Shown in pieces: positions 1 to 8,037 of a stretch of DNA of 64,000 nt (position 1 is its first letter; each line of letters starts with the position of its first letter). The DNA is from Agromyces agglutinans (GTDB lineage Bacteria; Actinomycetota; Actinomycetes; Actinomycetales; Microbacteriaceae), in contig NZ_WJIF01000007.1 in the NCBI RefSeq assembly GCF_009647605.1, positions 113,150-177,149 on the forward strand. The letters run 5' to 3'. A program made the translations under genes and the position numbers. The notes under the pieces were generated by a model. It did no database searches and was not told the origin of the DNA. It worked only from the letters and a program-made list of their open reading frames with translations.

Positions 1-9
1 CTGCGCCGG

Positions 10-1011
10 CTACCCGCCGGTCGGGCGGACGAGGCCTTCGTGCGCCCGAAGGTGGTCGAACCGGCCGTCGGCGACTCGGAGTACGCCGTCGCGTCCCCAG
101 GAGACCGGGATCGGGTCGGAGAGCGCACCGATGAAGTCGCCGCGCTCATCGACGTGGTGGAAGGCGAACAGGAACCACTCGCCGGCCCGGTCCTGCACGA
201 GACGGCCCGCGTACAGCGACTCGTCGGTCAGCCGGCTCGCCCGCTCGATCGGATACGGGCCGAGCGGATCGTCGATGGGCACGGTCCAGACGCCTCCCCC
301 GCCCGCGGCACGGCGGGTCGAGCCGAGTTCGCCAGCGAGGCAGCTGAAGATCAGCACGAGCCGTCCGTCGATCTCGGCGACCTGGGGAACCTCGAGTTGG
401 CCGAACCCCGCGCCCGGCGCCGACAGCGGAGGCTGCACCGTCCAGCTCACGAGATCCTCCGAGGTGGCGTGGCCGACGACGCCGCGTTCGTCGGCATCGC
501 CGGTGTTCGCGCGCGCCGTGACGAGCATGTGCCAGCCGCGCCCGTCCTCCGATGCGAACACCCAGGGGTCGCGCCACGCCTCGTCGAACCAGTCGCCGCT
601 GCCGTACTTCTCGTACCAGCGGGCGTCGGCCTCGGCGACCGCGTCGCCGTGCTTCGTCCAGGCGTACAGGTCGGGCGAGGTCGCGGTGCCGACGCGCTGC
701 ACGAGGCCGGCATCCGATCTCGACGTCCCCGTGTAGAACAGGCGCCAGGTGCCGTCGGGCTGCCGGAGCACCGAGCCGGTCCAGGTCGTGTAGTCGTCGA
801 ACGCCGGCACGTCGGACACGATGAGCGCATCCGCGACCTCCCTCCAGTTCCGGAGGTCGGACGAGACGGCGTGTCCGACGGTCACGTTGAAGTGGCGCCG
901 GTTCGGGTCGCCGAGCGCCCGCGAGGCCTTGAGGTAGAACACGTGGTGGTCGGTGCCGTCGTCGGCGAACCACATGTCCCAGGTCCAGACGTCGGGAAGT
1001 GTGAATGGCAT
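10..1011 (-). CDS. Clan GH-J glycoside hydrolase (GH32/GH43-like)
   Basis: This 333-residue protein looks like a five-bladed beta-propeller glycosidase of the GH32/43/62/68 superfamily and probably acts in the cytoplasm, because no signal peptide is visible. Seen: an N-terminal WTWDMWFADDG block (residues 9-19) where the family carries its nucleophile Asp, a WRDPW motif at 146-150 (the RDP transition-state stabiliser) and LEVPQV at 206-211 whose Glu207 is the likely acid/base. It is the last gene of the system 1 transport operon. Its ATG shares a base with the TGA of the permease gene (TGATG), so the two are translationally coupled. The inferred job is cleavage of the imported oligosaccharide, plausibly a fructoside, arabinoside or xyloside. 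I cannot decide between GH32 and GH43, and the substrate is unknown. Confidence 0.8.
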   Translation of the reverse strand: MPFTLPDVWTWDMWFADDGTDHHVFYLKASRALGDPNRRHFNVTVGHAVSSDLRNWREVADALIVSDVPAFDDYTTWTGSVLRQPDGTWRLFYTGTSRSDAGLVQRVGTATSPDLYAWTKHGDAVAEADARWYEKYGSGDWFDEAWRDPWVFASEDGRGWHMLVTARANTGDADERGVVGHATSEDLVSWTVQPPLSAPGAGFGQLEVPQVAEIDGRLVLIFSCLAGELGSTRRAAGGGGVWTVPIDDPLGPYPIERASRLTDESLYAGRLVQDRAGEWFLFAFHHVDERGDFIGALSDPIPVSWGRDGVLRVADGRFDHLRAHEGLVRPTGG

Positions 1012-1961
1012 CAGCCCTTGACTCCTGAGGATGCGATCGAGTTGATGAAGGATTTCTGGAAGGCGATGAACAGCGCCACCACGGGCACGGTGATGAGCGA
1101 CGAGTACGCCATCACCTGGCCCCACGAGACGTTGAGCTGGAAGAAGTACTGCAGGCCGATCATCACGGGCCGCAGCTCCTCGCTCTGGATGACCATGAGC
1201 GGCCAGAGGTAGGAGTTCCACGCCGGCAGGAAGGTCAGGATCGCGACGGTCGCGATGGCCGGTCCGGACAGCGGCATGACGACGCGAGCGTAGATGGCGA
1301 ACCATCCGGCGCCGTCGACCCGGGCCGCCTCGTCGAGCTCGCGCGGGATCGATGAGAAGTACTGGTAGAAGAGGTACACCGAGAACGCGTTCGCGATGAA
1401 CGGGATGATCTGCACGTGGTACGTGTTCAGCCAGCCCTGGCTGAACTCGAGGCTGAACCCGTTCGCCTCGAGCGAGGGCAGCTTGTTCACCCACCACAGC
1501 AACGGCAGCGCCAGCGTCTCGAACGGGACGATGAGCGTCGCGAGGATCAGGGTGAGGACGAACCCGCGCCCGCGCCAGCGCAGCCGCGCCAGGGCGAAGG
1601 CCGCCATGCTGTTGATCAGGATGCCGAGCACGACGGTGACGCCCGAGATCACCACGGAATTGGCGAGGAACTGCCAGAACGGCACGCGGTCGAACACGCC
1701 CGCGTAGTTGTCGAGCGAGACCTCGCCGACCGGCGCGAACGCGCGCCAGGAGCCGAGGTCGGCGAAGATCTGCAGGTCGGGCTTCAACGACGACACGAGC
1801 ATGAACACGATCGGCAGGGCGAAGAAGCCCACGATCGCGATGCGCGCGACGGTGATCAGAACGCGGCTGCGCCGGCCGGGCCGGTTCGCGCCGCTCGTGC
1901 GGTTCGCGCGGCTCGCCGGGGGTTCGAGGTCGGGGAGGACCGTCGCTTCGGTGGTGACCAC
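1011..1961 (-). CDS. Carbohydrate ABC permease, MalG type (system 1)
   Basis: Inner-membrane permease of a CUT1 sugar importer, 316 residues with about six hydrophobic segments after a basic, Arg-rich N-terminal tail of about 35 residues. The EAA loop that docks the ATPase is visible (EAARVDGAGWFAIYARVVMP, about residue 215). The start is a GTG preceded by AAAGGAG at good spacing. It begins 5 bases after the stop of the partner permease and its stop overlaps the start of the glycosidase. It should pair with the MalF-type permease upstream and with the binding lipoprotein. No ATPase gene is in the operon, so a shared MsiK-like ATPase is expected. The family is clear and the substrate is not. 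Confidence 0.92.
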   Translation of the reverse strand: MVTTEATVLPDLEPPASRANRTSGANRPGRRSRVLITVARIAIVGFFALPIVFMLVSSLKPDLQIFADLGSWRAFAPVGEVSLDNYAGVFDRVPFWQFLANSVVISGVTVVLGILINSMAAFALARLRWRGRGFVLTLILATLIVPFETLALPLLWWVNKLPSLEANGFSLEFSQGWLNTYHVQIIPFIANAFSVYLFYQYFSSIPRELDEAARVDGAGWFAIYARVVMPLSGPAIATVAILTFLPAWNSYLWPLMVIQSEELRPVMIGLQYFFQLNVSWGQVMAYSSLITVPVVALFIAFQKSFINSIASSGVKG

Positions 1962-1966
1962 GTCGC

Positions 1967-2917
1967 TCAGCTCCTTTCGCGGGTCAGGTAGCGCTGGATG
2001 CCGGAGACGATGAGCACCAGCACGAAGAACACGAGCGAGATCGCCGAGGCGAGCCCGGTCTGCAACTGCTGGTAGCCCGTTCGCACGGCCTGGTAGACGA
2101 CCGTGGTGGTGCTGTCGAGCGGACCGCCCTGCGTCATCACGGCGATCTGGGTGAACAGGCTGAAGGAGGCGATCGTGATAGTGACGAGGATCAACGTGGC
2201 CGTCTGTCGAAGGCCGGGCCAGGTGACGAACCGGAACTGCTGCAGCCGGTTCGCGCCGTCGATCTCGGATGCCTCGTACCGTTCGGCCGGAATCGTCTGC
2301 AGACCCGCGAGCCAGATCACCATGTGGAACGCGACGCCCTGCCAGATCGACATGAACATGATCGCCGGCAGTGCCCAGACCGGGTCGTTGAGCCAGTCGA
2401 TCGGGCTGTAGAGGCCGCCGGTGAGGCCGCTGAGGGCCTGGTTGATCAGGCCGTCCTTCTGGTACATGAAGCGCCAGAGGAGCGACACGACGACCATCGA
2501 GGTCACGACCGGGAGGAAGTACACGGTGCGGAAGAAGGTGGTGCCGCGCACCTTCGCGTTGACGAGCAGCGCGAGCAGGAGGGCGGAGCCGGCCTGCACG
2601 GGCACCACGACGACCGCGAAGAGGAACGTGTTGCGCACCGACGCCCAGAAGACCGGGTCGGAGAACAGGTAGGCGAAGTTCTCGAGCCCGACGAACTGCC
2701 CGGGTCGGGGAGAGATCAGCCGGGTGTCGGTGAACGCGAGCCCGAACGCGAGCGCGATGGGGATCAGCAGGAACAGGGCGAACAGCACGAGTGCGGGGCT
2801 GATCATCCAGGCGGCCGCCGAGCGTTCGCCCTTCAGGGCGCGCCGCCGCCCTCGGGTGGAGGTGGAGGTCGGGTGCGCCGGTTCCGCCTGCGCGGGGGCG
2901 ACGGTGTGAGTGGTCAT
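1967..2917 (-). CDS. Carbohydrate ABC permease, MalF type (system 1)
   Basis: Membrane permease of the same CUT1 importer, 316 residues, with a cytoplasmic N-terminal tail, about six membrane segments and the EAA-type loop SEIDGANRLQQFRFVTWP near residue 220. The ATG start has GAGG upstream. It follows the binding-protein gene after a 70-base gap filled by a perfect 15-bp inverted repeat (2936-2968). Such hairpins often keep binding-protein message levels above those of the permeases. It would form a heterodimer with the MalG-type protein immediately downstream. Family assignment is firm; substrate is inferred only from the linked glycosidase. Confidence 0.92.
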   Translation of the reverse strand: MTTHTVAPAQAEPAHPTSTSTRGRRRALKGERSAAAWMISPALVLFALFLLIPIALAFGLAFTDTRLISPRPGQFVGLENFAYLFSDPVFWASVRNTFLFAVVVVPVQAGSALLLALLVNAKVRGTTFFRTVYFLPVVTSMVVVSLLWRFMYQKDGLINQALSGLTGGLYSPIDWLNDPVWALPAIMFMSIWQGVAFHMVIWLAGLQTIPAERYEASEIDGANRLQQFRFVTWPGLRQTATLILVTITIASFSLFTQIAVMTQGGPLDSTTTVVYQAVRTGYQQLQTGLASAISLVFFVLVLIVSGIQRYLTRERS

Positions 2918-2935
2918 GGTGAGCCTCTGTGATCA

Positions 2936-2968
2936 GTGGGCGCGGCGCACACCGTGCGCCGCGCCCAC
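2936..2968. repeat. Perfect 15-bp hairpin between binding protein and permeases
   Basis: GTGGGCGCGGCGCAC and its exact complement are separated by the loop ACC. It lies wholly in the gap between the binding-protein stop and the MalF-type permease start. There is no T-tract, so it is more likely an RNA-stabilising or partial-termination hairpin than a full terminator. Confidence 0.85.
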
Positions 2969-2987
2969 AGGCGGACGGGTTCCGAGA

Positions 2988-4271
2988 TCAGAACTCGTAG
3001 CCGCCGTTCTGCTGGATGTCCCGGTCGATGTCGGAGACCGCCTTGTCGAGGATGCTCTTCGCGTCTCCGCCGGACAGGATGTCCTGGGTCGCCTTCTGGA
3101 AGACGGAGGAGATGTACGGGTACGCGGCCGTTTCGGGGCGGACCACCGCGAACTGGTCGGCCAGCTCGAGGTAGATGCGGTTGTCGCCGCCCTCCGCGTA
3201 CGCGGGGATCTCGGCCGCGGCGTCGAGGGTCGCGGGAATCAGCCCGGTCGCCTCGCCGTACTGGACGAAGTACTTCGTGTCGTGGGCGAACTCGAGGTAC
3301 GCGCGAGCGCCGTCGACGTCGTCGCACCCGGTCGTGAGCCCCCACTGCCAGGAGCCGGCACCGATCTTCGGGCCGTCGCCGAAGTCCGGCGGCGGCAGCA
3401 CCACCGCGTCGTCGAACGCCTCGCGCACGGTCGTGTCCGCCCAGTTGCCGGTGTAGAGGATGCCGCTGGTCCCGTTGACGAAGTCGGCCGTGGCGTCCTC
3501 GCCGGAGGCCTGCGCCATGTACCCGCTGTCGACGAGCCCGCGGAACCACTCGGCCCATGCCAGGGCCTCGGGGCCGTTGAGCACGCCGTCGGCCGTCTGG
3601 AAGTCGGAGCGGTCGATCAGGTCCCCGCCGAAGCTCTGCAGGAGCGGCGAGTACGCGTACGGGATCCACTCGCCGCCGCCGCCGGTGCCGAAGTCGACGG
3701 CGTAGTCGAAGCGGTTCAGCCCGTCGATCTTCGCGAGGGCGTCGGCGAACTCCTCGCCCGTCCACGGCTCGTCGACGGTGGGAACGCGCACGCCGGCGTC
3801 GGCGAGCGTCGACTCGCGGCTGAACATCGCGAGGGCGACGTCGAAGAAGCCGTAGGCGTAGACCTCGTCATCCACGACGCCGAGCGTTCCGGCGAGCTGG
3901 CCGTCGTAGGTTTCCTCGGGCAGGCCGAGCGGCTGGATGTACCCGGCCCAGGCCCAGTTGGCGACGTTGGGGCCGTCGATGTCGACGATGCACGGGAGGT
4001 TGTCCGAGGTAGCCGCCGCGACGACCGCGTCGTTGTAGGCATCCTGCGGGAAGTCGGTGATCTCGACGGTGTAGTCGTCCTGGCTGGCGTTGAAGTCGTC
4101 GACCATGCTGGTGATGACGCCCAGCTCCGCCTCGTTGCCGCCGGCGTGGGTCCACAGTTCGATGGTTCCTCCGCCGGAGTCGCCGGAACCTGCTGACGTG
4201 CATCCGGCGGTTGCGGCGACCGCGAGGGTCGCTAGGCTGGCCGCAACGATGCGACCGATTTTTCGGGACAC
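2988..4271 (-). CDS. Extracellular sugar-binding lipoprotein (system 1)
   Basis: Solute-binding protein of SBP family 1, 427 residues, anchored outside the membrane and delivering sugar to the two permeases. The start is GTG at 4271, chosen because AGGAG lies 7-8 bases upstream and because it gives a standard lipoprotein signal (MSRKIGRIVAA, hydrophobic core, then TAGC with the lipidated Cys near residue 23). A Gly/Ser-rich linker follows, then the two-lobed binding fold. Family hallmarks are ELWTH near the mature N-terminus and the ESTLADAGV region. The upstream LacI gene ends 47 bases before, so both are probably on one message. The ligand is not readable from sequence. Confidence 0.92.
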   Translation of the reverse strand: MSRKIGRIVAASLATLAVAATAGCTSAGSGDSGGGTIELWTHAGGNEAELGVITSMVDDFNASQDDYTVEITDFPQDAYNDAVVAAATSDNLPCIVDIDGPNVANWAWAGYIQPLGLPEETYDGQLAGTLGVVDDEVYAYGFFDVALAMFSRESTLADAGVRVPTVDEPWTGEEFADALAKIDGLNRFDYAVDFGTGGGGEWIPYAYSPLLQSFGGDLIDRSDFQTADGVLNGPEALAWAEWFRGLVDSGYMAQASGEDATADFVNGTSGILYTGNWADTTVREAFDDAVVLPPPDFGDGPKIGAGSWQWGLTTGCDDVDGARAYLEFAHDTKYFVQYGEATGLIPATLDAAAEIPAYAEGGDNRIYLELADQFAVVRPETAAYPYISSVFQKATQDILSGGDAKSILDKAVSDIDRDIQQNGGYEF

Positions 4272-4314
4272 TGATCTGCTCCTGTTCGGGGTGGTGGTTC
4301 TTCGGTTGCATCGA

Positions 4315-4345
4315 CCGATCAGGCGTTGCCGCGCCTGTCGATCGG
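4315..4345. repeat. Hairpin at the lacI stop codon (system 1)
   Basis: CAGGCG (4320-4325) pairs with CGCCTG (4332-4337) and CCGAT (4315-4319) pairs with ATCGG (4341-4345), leaving a 3-base bulge. It spans the TGA of the regulator gene just before the binding-protein gene. It could partially terminate or protect the transcript. No T-run is present. Confidence 0.45.
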
Positions 4346-5401
4346 GTGGTGTCGCTCTCCCAGGGCTGAGCCCCTGGAGGGCGGCGCTACCGAGTTCCGG
4401 TGGATGACCGGTCCTCGGAGGCGTTTCGTCGGCGCGGGGTGCCCGGAGCGCCCCGACGCGATCTGCTCGAAGAGCTGCTCCGCCGCCCACACGCCCATGT
4501 CGTAGTGCGGCAGCTCGACGGTCGTGAGGCCCGGGTGCAGGCCGTCGGCGATGAAGTCCTGGTTGTCGAATCCGACGATCGAGACGTCGGACGGCACGCG
4601 CAGGTCGAGTTCGGCGGCCGCCCGGTAGACGCCCATGGCCATCCGGTCGTTGAAGCAGAAGATGCCCGTGGGGCGTTCGACCTCGTCGAGGAGGCGGACC
4701 GCGGCCTGGTATCCGCCCTCGGGGTCGGCCTCGGCGGCGACGACGCGCAGATCCTCCTGCGGGACGCCCCACGCCGCGGCACGGCGCCGGAACCCCTCCT
4801 CGCGGCCGAACGCTGCGGGGATGTCGTCGACGTCGTTCACGAACGCGAGCCTGCGGTGACCCGCGGAAAGCAGCGCCTCCGCGGCGTCCTCTCCCCCGGC
4901 TGCCTCGTCGGGGACGACCCATGGCACGGCCGGATCCGCGCACGACGCATTGATCAGCACGGTGGGGACGCCGGCGAGCTTGGCCGGCAGTTCGACCGGG
5001 CGGTGGTACATCGCCGCGTAGAGGATGCCGTCGACCTGGCGTCGCAGGAGCGCGTCGATCTCGCGGTTCTCGACTTCGCGCTCGTACCCCGTGTTGACCA
5101 CGAAGACGACCGAGTCGTGGGCGGTCGCGACATCCTGTGCACCGAGGATGATCTTCCCCGCGAACGGCGTCGTCGCGATCTCGTCGCCGATGAGGCCGAT
5201 CGTGTGCGAGCGCTGCGTTCGAAGGCTCTGTGCGAGCATGTTCGGGGCGTAGCCGAGACGCGCCGCCTCGGCCAGGACCCGTTCACGCGTCTCGGGGTGG
5301 ATGCGCTTGCCGGGCACCTCGTTGAGCACGTGCGACACCGTCGTGATCGAGACGCCGGCCGCTGCCGCGACCTGCTTGATCGTCACCCTGTTCTGCGCCA
5401 T
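4319..5401 (-). CDS. LacI-family transcriptional regulator (system 1)
   Basis: Sugar-responsive repressor of 360 residues. The N-terminal HTH and hinge are visible: VTIKQVAAAAGVSITTVSHVLN at about 6-27, then a hinge helix ending NMLAQSLRTQRS near residue 65. A periplasmic-binding-protein-like sugar domain follows (HTIGLI from about 67, FCFNDRMAMGVY and SIVGFDNQDF later). It is the first gene of the minus-strand operon. Upstream is a good sigma-70-type promoter (TTGACG, 17 bases, CATACT) with an imperfect palindrome just after the start point, so autoregulation and control of the whole operon are likely. The ATG was chosen because it places the HTH at the usual distance from the N-terminus. 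The inducer is unknown. Confidence 0.92.
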   Translation of the reverse strand: MAQNRVTIKQVAAAAGVSITTVSHVLNEVPGKRIHPETRERVLAEAARLGYAPNMLAQSLRTQRSHTIGLIGDEIATTPFAGKIILGAQDVATAHDSVVFVVNTGYEREVENREIDALLRRQVDGILYAAMYHRPVELPAKLAGVPTVLINASCADPAVPWVVPDEAAGGEDAAEALLSAGHRRLAFVNDVDDIPAAFGREEGFRRRAAAWGVPQEDLRVVAAEADPEGGYQAAVRLLDEVERPTGIFCFNDRMAMGVYRAAAELDLRVPSDVSIVGFDNQDFIADGLHPGLTTVELPHYDMGVWAAEQLFEQIASGRSGHPAPTKRLRGPVIHRNSVAPPSRGSALGERHHPIDRRGNA

Positions 5402-5405
5402 TGCT

Positions 5406-5424
5406 TTGCCCAATCGTTTTGCCA
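5406..5424. promoter_or_regulatory. Candidate LacI operator (system 1)
   Basis: The imperfect palindrome TTGCCCAATCGTTTTGCCA, centred on CG as in LacI-family operators, lies between the predicted start point and the lacI start codon. Six of nine half-site positions match. Confidence 0.5.
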
Positions 5425-5429
5425 CGATC

Positions 5430-5458
5430 AGTATGGGGACTCGGCATGGGTTCGTCAA
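5430..5458 (-). promoter_or_regulatory. Sigma-70-type promoter of system 1 operon
   Basis: On the minus strand TTGACG (5458-5453) and CATACT (5435-5430) are separated by 17 bases, close to the vegetative consensus. It reads into lacI and the transporter genes. Confidence 0.65.
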
Positions 5459-5496
5459 GCGGAGTCTCGGCGCCCGTCCCATCGTTACCGTCTCGT

Positions 5497-5517
5497 GATC
5501 GCCCGACCCGGGCGATC
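5497..5517. repeat. Perfect 9-bp inverted repeat in divergent intergenic region
   Basis: GATCGCCCG, loop ACC, CGGGCGATC. It lies between the lacI promoter and the metal-sensor promoter, upstream of both, where a terminator is not expected. A binding site or insulator is possible; function unknown. Confidence 0.5.
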
Positions 5518-5546
5518 GACCGTCGAGCACGAGGCATCCTTTCGTG

Positions 5547-5566
5547 AGTTCAGCGTTTGCTGTACT
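5547..5566. promoter_or_regulatory. Candidate metal-sensor operator
   Basis: The palindrome AGTTCAGC-GTTT-GCTGTACT has arms matching at 7 of 8 positions. It ends 9 bases before the ArsR/CmtR-like start codon, where the repressor would block transcription of its own operon. Confidence 0.65.
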
Positions 5567-5575
5567 CTCGCTCGC

Positions 5576-5914
5576 ATGCCGACCGCCACCGCCACCGTGA
5601 CGCACACCGCCGCCCTGGCCCGACTCGGGTACGCCCTCTCGGACGCGACCCGAGCGGGCGTCCTGCTCGCCCTCAGGGAGGGGCCGGCCCACCCGTCGGA
5701 CCTCGCCGATACGCTCGGCGTGTCGCGACAGGTCATGTCCAACCAGCTCGCCTGCCTCCGCGGATGCGGGCTCGTCGAGGCGATGCCGGAGGGGCGGCGT
5801 ACGTGGTACCGCCTCGCCGACCCCCATCTGGCGCCGGCGCTCGACGAACTGCTGCAGGTCGTGCTGCTCGTCGAGCCCGGGTGCTGCGCCGGCGAGGAGT
5901 GCGGCTGCGCATGA
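5576..5914 (+). CDS. cmtR: CmtR-like ArsR/SmtB metal-sensing repressor
   Basis: Winged-helix metal sensor of 112 residues that represses the adjacent exporter until metal binds. Seen: HTH SDLADTLGVSRQVMSNQLACLRGCGLV (about 41-67) and a wing EGRRTWYRL. Cys60 and Cys64 lie in the recognition-helix region and Cys103/104, Cys109 and Cys111 in the C-terminal tail. In mycobacterial CmtR (Cd/Pb sensor) the ligands are two Cys in the same helix plus one C-terminal Cys near 102, so the spacing matches that type. The stop overlaps the transporter start (ATGA). A palindrome just upstream is the likely operator. Cadmium/lead is the best-guess effector; zinc is possible. Confidence 0.85.
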   Translation: MPTATATVTHTAALARLGYALSDATRAGVLLALREGPAHPSDLADTLGVSRQVMSNQLACLRGCGLVEAMPEGRRTWYRLADPHLAPALDELLQVVLLVEPGCCAGEECGCA

Positions 5915-6597
5915 GCATCGACGCTCCCCCGCTCTCCGCGCAACGCCGCGACACCCTGCAGCGCCGCATCCGCTGGATCGTGTTCGCGACGATCGCGTAC
6001 AACCTGATCGAAGCCGTCGTCGCGATCACGGCCGGCAGCCTCGCATCCTCTACGGCACTCATCGCGTTCGGACTGGACTCGACGATCGAGGTGCTCTCGG
6101 CGGCCGCGGTCGCCTGGCAGTTCACGCGGCGGGACCCCGAACGCTGGGAGCAGGGCACGCTGCGCGTCATCGCCGTCGCCTTCTTCGCCCTCGCCGCCTA
6201 CGTGACCGCCACGTCCGTGCTCGCGCTCATCCTGCATGGCGACGTGGAGCACAGCGCGCTCGGCATCCTCATCACCGCGCTGAGCGTGCTGGTGATGCCG
6301 TTCCTCTCGCTCGCGGAGCGACGGGCCGGCCGCGAACTGGGCTCCGCGACGGCCGTCGCGGACTCGAAGCAGACCCTCATCTGCACCTACCTCTCCGCCG
6401 CGGTGCTGGCCGGCCTCGTGCTCAACAGCCTCCTCGGCTGGTGGTGGGCCGACGCGATCGCCGGGCTCGTCATCGCCGGCTTCGCCGTGCGCGAGGGCAT
6501 CGAGGCGTGGCGCGGCGACGCCTGTGCGACGTCGGTCGGGATGCTCCTCGAGGAGGAACCCGAGCACGACGGCGAGGATGCGTCACCGCTCCGCTGA
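5911..6597 (+). CDS. Cation diffusion facilitator-type heavy-metal exporter
   Basis: Membrane transporter of 228 residues coupled to the metal sensor by a 4-base ATGA overlap. About five to six hydrophobic segments are visible. The first carries GLDSTIEVLSA, corresponding to the metal-site helix of CDF proteins, and a later one carries VADSKQTLICTYLS, corresponding to the second site with its conserved ADS. The usual C-terminal cytoplasmic metal domain is nearly absent; only a short acidic tail remains (LLEEEPEHDGED). This is the short actinobacterial CDF-like form often next to ArsR genes. Inferred role: efflux of the metal sensed by the upstream protein. Confidence 0.82.
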   Translation: MSIDAPPLSAQRRDTLQRRIRWIVFATIAYNLIEAVVAITAGSLASSTALIAFGLDSTIEVLSAAAVAWQFTRRDPERWEQGTLRVIAVAFFALAAYVTATSVLALILHGDVEHSALGILITALSVLVMPFLSLAERRAGRELGSATAVADSKQTLICTYLSAAVLAGLVLNSLLGWWWADAIAGLVIAGFAVREGIEAWRGDACATSVGMLLEEEPEHDGEDASPLR

Positions 6598-6611
6598 CGG
6601 AGCGGCCGCCC

Positions 6612-7349
6612 TCACCAGGCGACGGGCCCGTCTCGGTCGATGAAGGTCCCGGACGCGGCATCCTCGGGCAGGGTCGCCGCCGTCACGACGACGCGAGCAG
6701 CCGCCTCGGCGCTCGTCGGAGCGTGCTCGCGGTTGCCTGGCGCGAGGTCGGTCTGCACCCACCCCGGGCACACCGCGGTGACCTTCACGGGGGTCCCGCC
6801 GAGCACCTTGGCGAGGCCGATCGTCAGGCTGTTCACCGCCGCCTTCGACGCCTGGTAGGCGGGAACCGCGCTCGTGAAGTAGGGCGACCGCGGGTCGACC
6901 TGATCGCTCAGCGAGCCCATCGTCGAGGACACGTTCACGATGCGTCCGCCGTCGCTGCGGTGCAGGAGCGGGAGGAAGTGCTCGGTGACGGTCGCCACGC
7001 CGACCACGTTGGTCTCGAGGGTGCGGGTGAACGCGTCGAGGTCGACGAAGTGGTGGTCGCCGCTCGACGTGGCCTCCGGGAGGATTCCGGCATTGTTCAC
7101 GAGGATGTCGAGCCGGCCGTGGCGTTCGGTCACCTCAGCCGCGCCGGCGGCGACGCTCTCCGGCGACACCACGTCCATCGTCAGCGATTCCGCCGCGAGG
7201 CCCTGCTCGGTGAGGCGCCCGACGGCGACCCCGACTGCGCCGGCGTCGCGACCCGCGATGATCACGGTGGTGCCAGCCCTCGCCAGGTGCTCGGCGGTGG
7301 CGAATCCGAGGCCGCGATTCCCGCCAGTGATGAGTGCGATGGTGTTCAT
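6612..7349 (-). CDS. SDR-family NAD(P)-dependent oxidoreductase
   Basis: Classical short-chain dehydrogenase, 245 residues. The cofactor motif TGGNRGLG is at 8-15, NNAG near residue 87, a catalytic Ser in NVSS, and YQASK as the YxxxK catalytic pair. PGWVQTDL follows the active site. It resembles carbonyl reductase-like SDRs that reduce aldehydes or ketones; the substrate is unknown. It converges on the CDF gene 14 bases away and has an upstream gap of 132 bases to the CGNR gene, so it is probably transcribed alone or with that gene. Confidence 0.88.
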   Translation of the reverse strand: MNTIALITGGNRGLGFATAEHLARAGTTVIIAGRDAGAVGVAVGRLTEQGLAAESLTMDVVSPESVAAGAAEVTERHGRLDILVNNAGILPEATSSGDHHFVDLDAFTRTLETNVVGVATVTEHFLPLLHRSDGGRIVNVSSTMGSLSDQVDPRSPYFTSAVPAYQASKAAVNSLTIGLAKVLGGTPVKVTAVCPGWVQTDLAPGNREHAPTSAEAAARVVVTAATLPEDAASGTFIDRDGPVAW

Positions 7350-7481
7350 GGACGAGGCATCCCTTCCGCCGGCGAGACGCGCCGGATCGAGTCGTTCCTC
7401 GATCGTGCACGCCGGACGCGCCGCGATCCGGCGGGAATCGGACCGCCAGTCAGGCCCAGGGTCGCCGGGGTCCGACTCCGC

Positions 7482-8012
7482 TCACGCCCGCGCCCGATGG
7501 CGACGGACGGCATCGCGGTTGGCGCAACGCACCGAGCAGTAGCGTTGGCGCCCGTTGCGCGTGATGTCGACCACCACGTTCCGGCACGGGTCGCCGGGCG
7601 CCTTCCCGGCCGCGCACCGCGAGAGCCGATGCATCCCCCGCGTGGTCAGGTGCAGGGCGGTGCCGACGCTGATGACGGCGCGGAGCACGCGAGCGAGCGA
7701 GGCGTCGTCGTCGCGGTAGTGCAGGTGCCAGCCTTCGCCGTCGTGATCGGTGAGCCGTGGATACGCGGCGGCGGCGGCCATCTGCGCGTTGAGCAGTGTC
7801 GCGCGTTCCCGGGCGTCATCGGCATCGACGATGAAGAGCCATTCGTCGATGACCCGTCGCGACTCCCGATGGTCGTCGTGCGACCGGGCGAACTGCATGG
7901 TCATGCCGAACGCGCGCGTGCGGGCCACGATGCCCTCCCGATCCGCCGGCCAGTCGTCGGCAAGCGACGCAGCGAGCAGCACCGCGTACTCGCCGTAAGG
8001 GTTGAGATGCAT
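7482..8012 (-). CDS. CGNR zinc-finger / ABATE-domain regulator-like protein
   Basis: 176-residue protein of the CGNR zinc-finger family (formerly DUF1470). The N-terminal ABATE-like part begins MHLNPYGEYAVLLAASLADDWPAD. The C-terminus carries CRNVVVDITRNGRQRYCSVRCANRDAVRRHR, where CxxxRCANR replaces the consensus CGNR; a four-ligand zinc site followed by a basic DNA-binding tail is expected. The start at 8012 is supported by a TGTAAT box 6 bases upstream, typical of leaderless genes here. It is divergent from the small gene at 8038 with only 25 bases between. A transcription-regulatory role is family knowledge; the target is unknown. Confidence 0.8.
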   Translation of the reverse strand: MHLNPYGEYAVLLAASLADDWPADREGIVARTRAFGMTMQFARSHDDHRESRRVIDEWLFIVDADDARERATLLNAQMAAAAAYPRLTDHDGEGWHLHYRDDDASLARVLRAVISVGTALHLTTRGMHRLSRCAAGKAPGDPCRNVVVDITRNGRQRYCSVRCANRDAVRRHRARA

Positions 8013-8037
8013 AAGACCATTACAGCAGCATGCCGGT

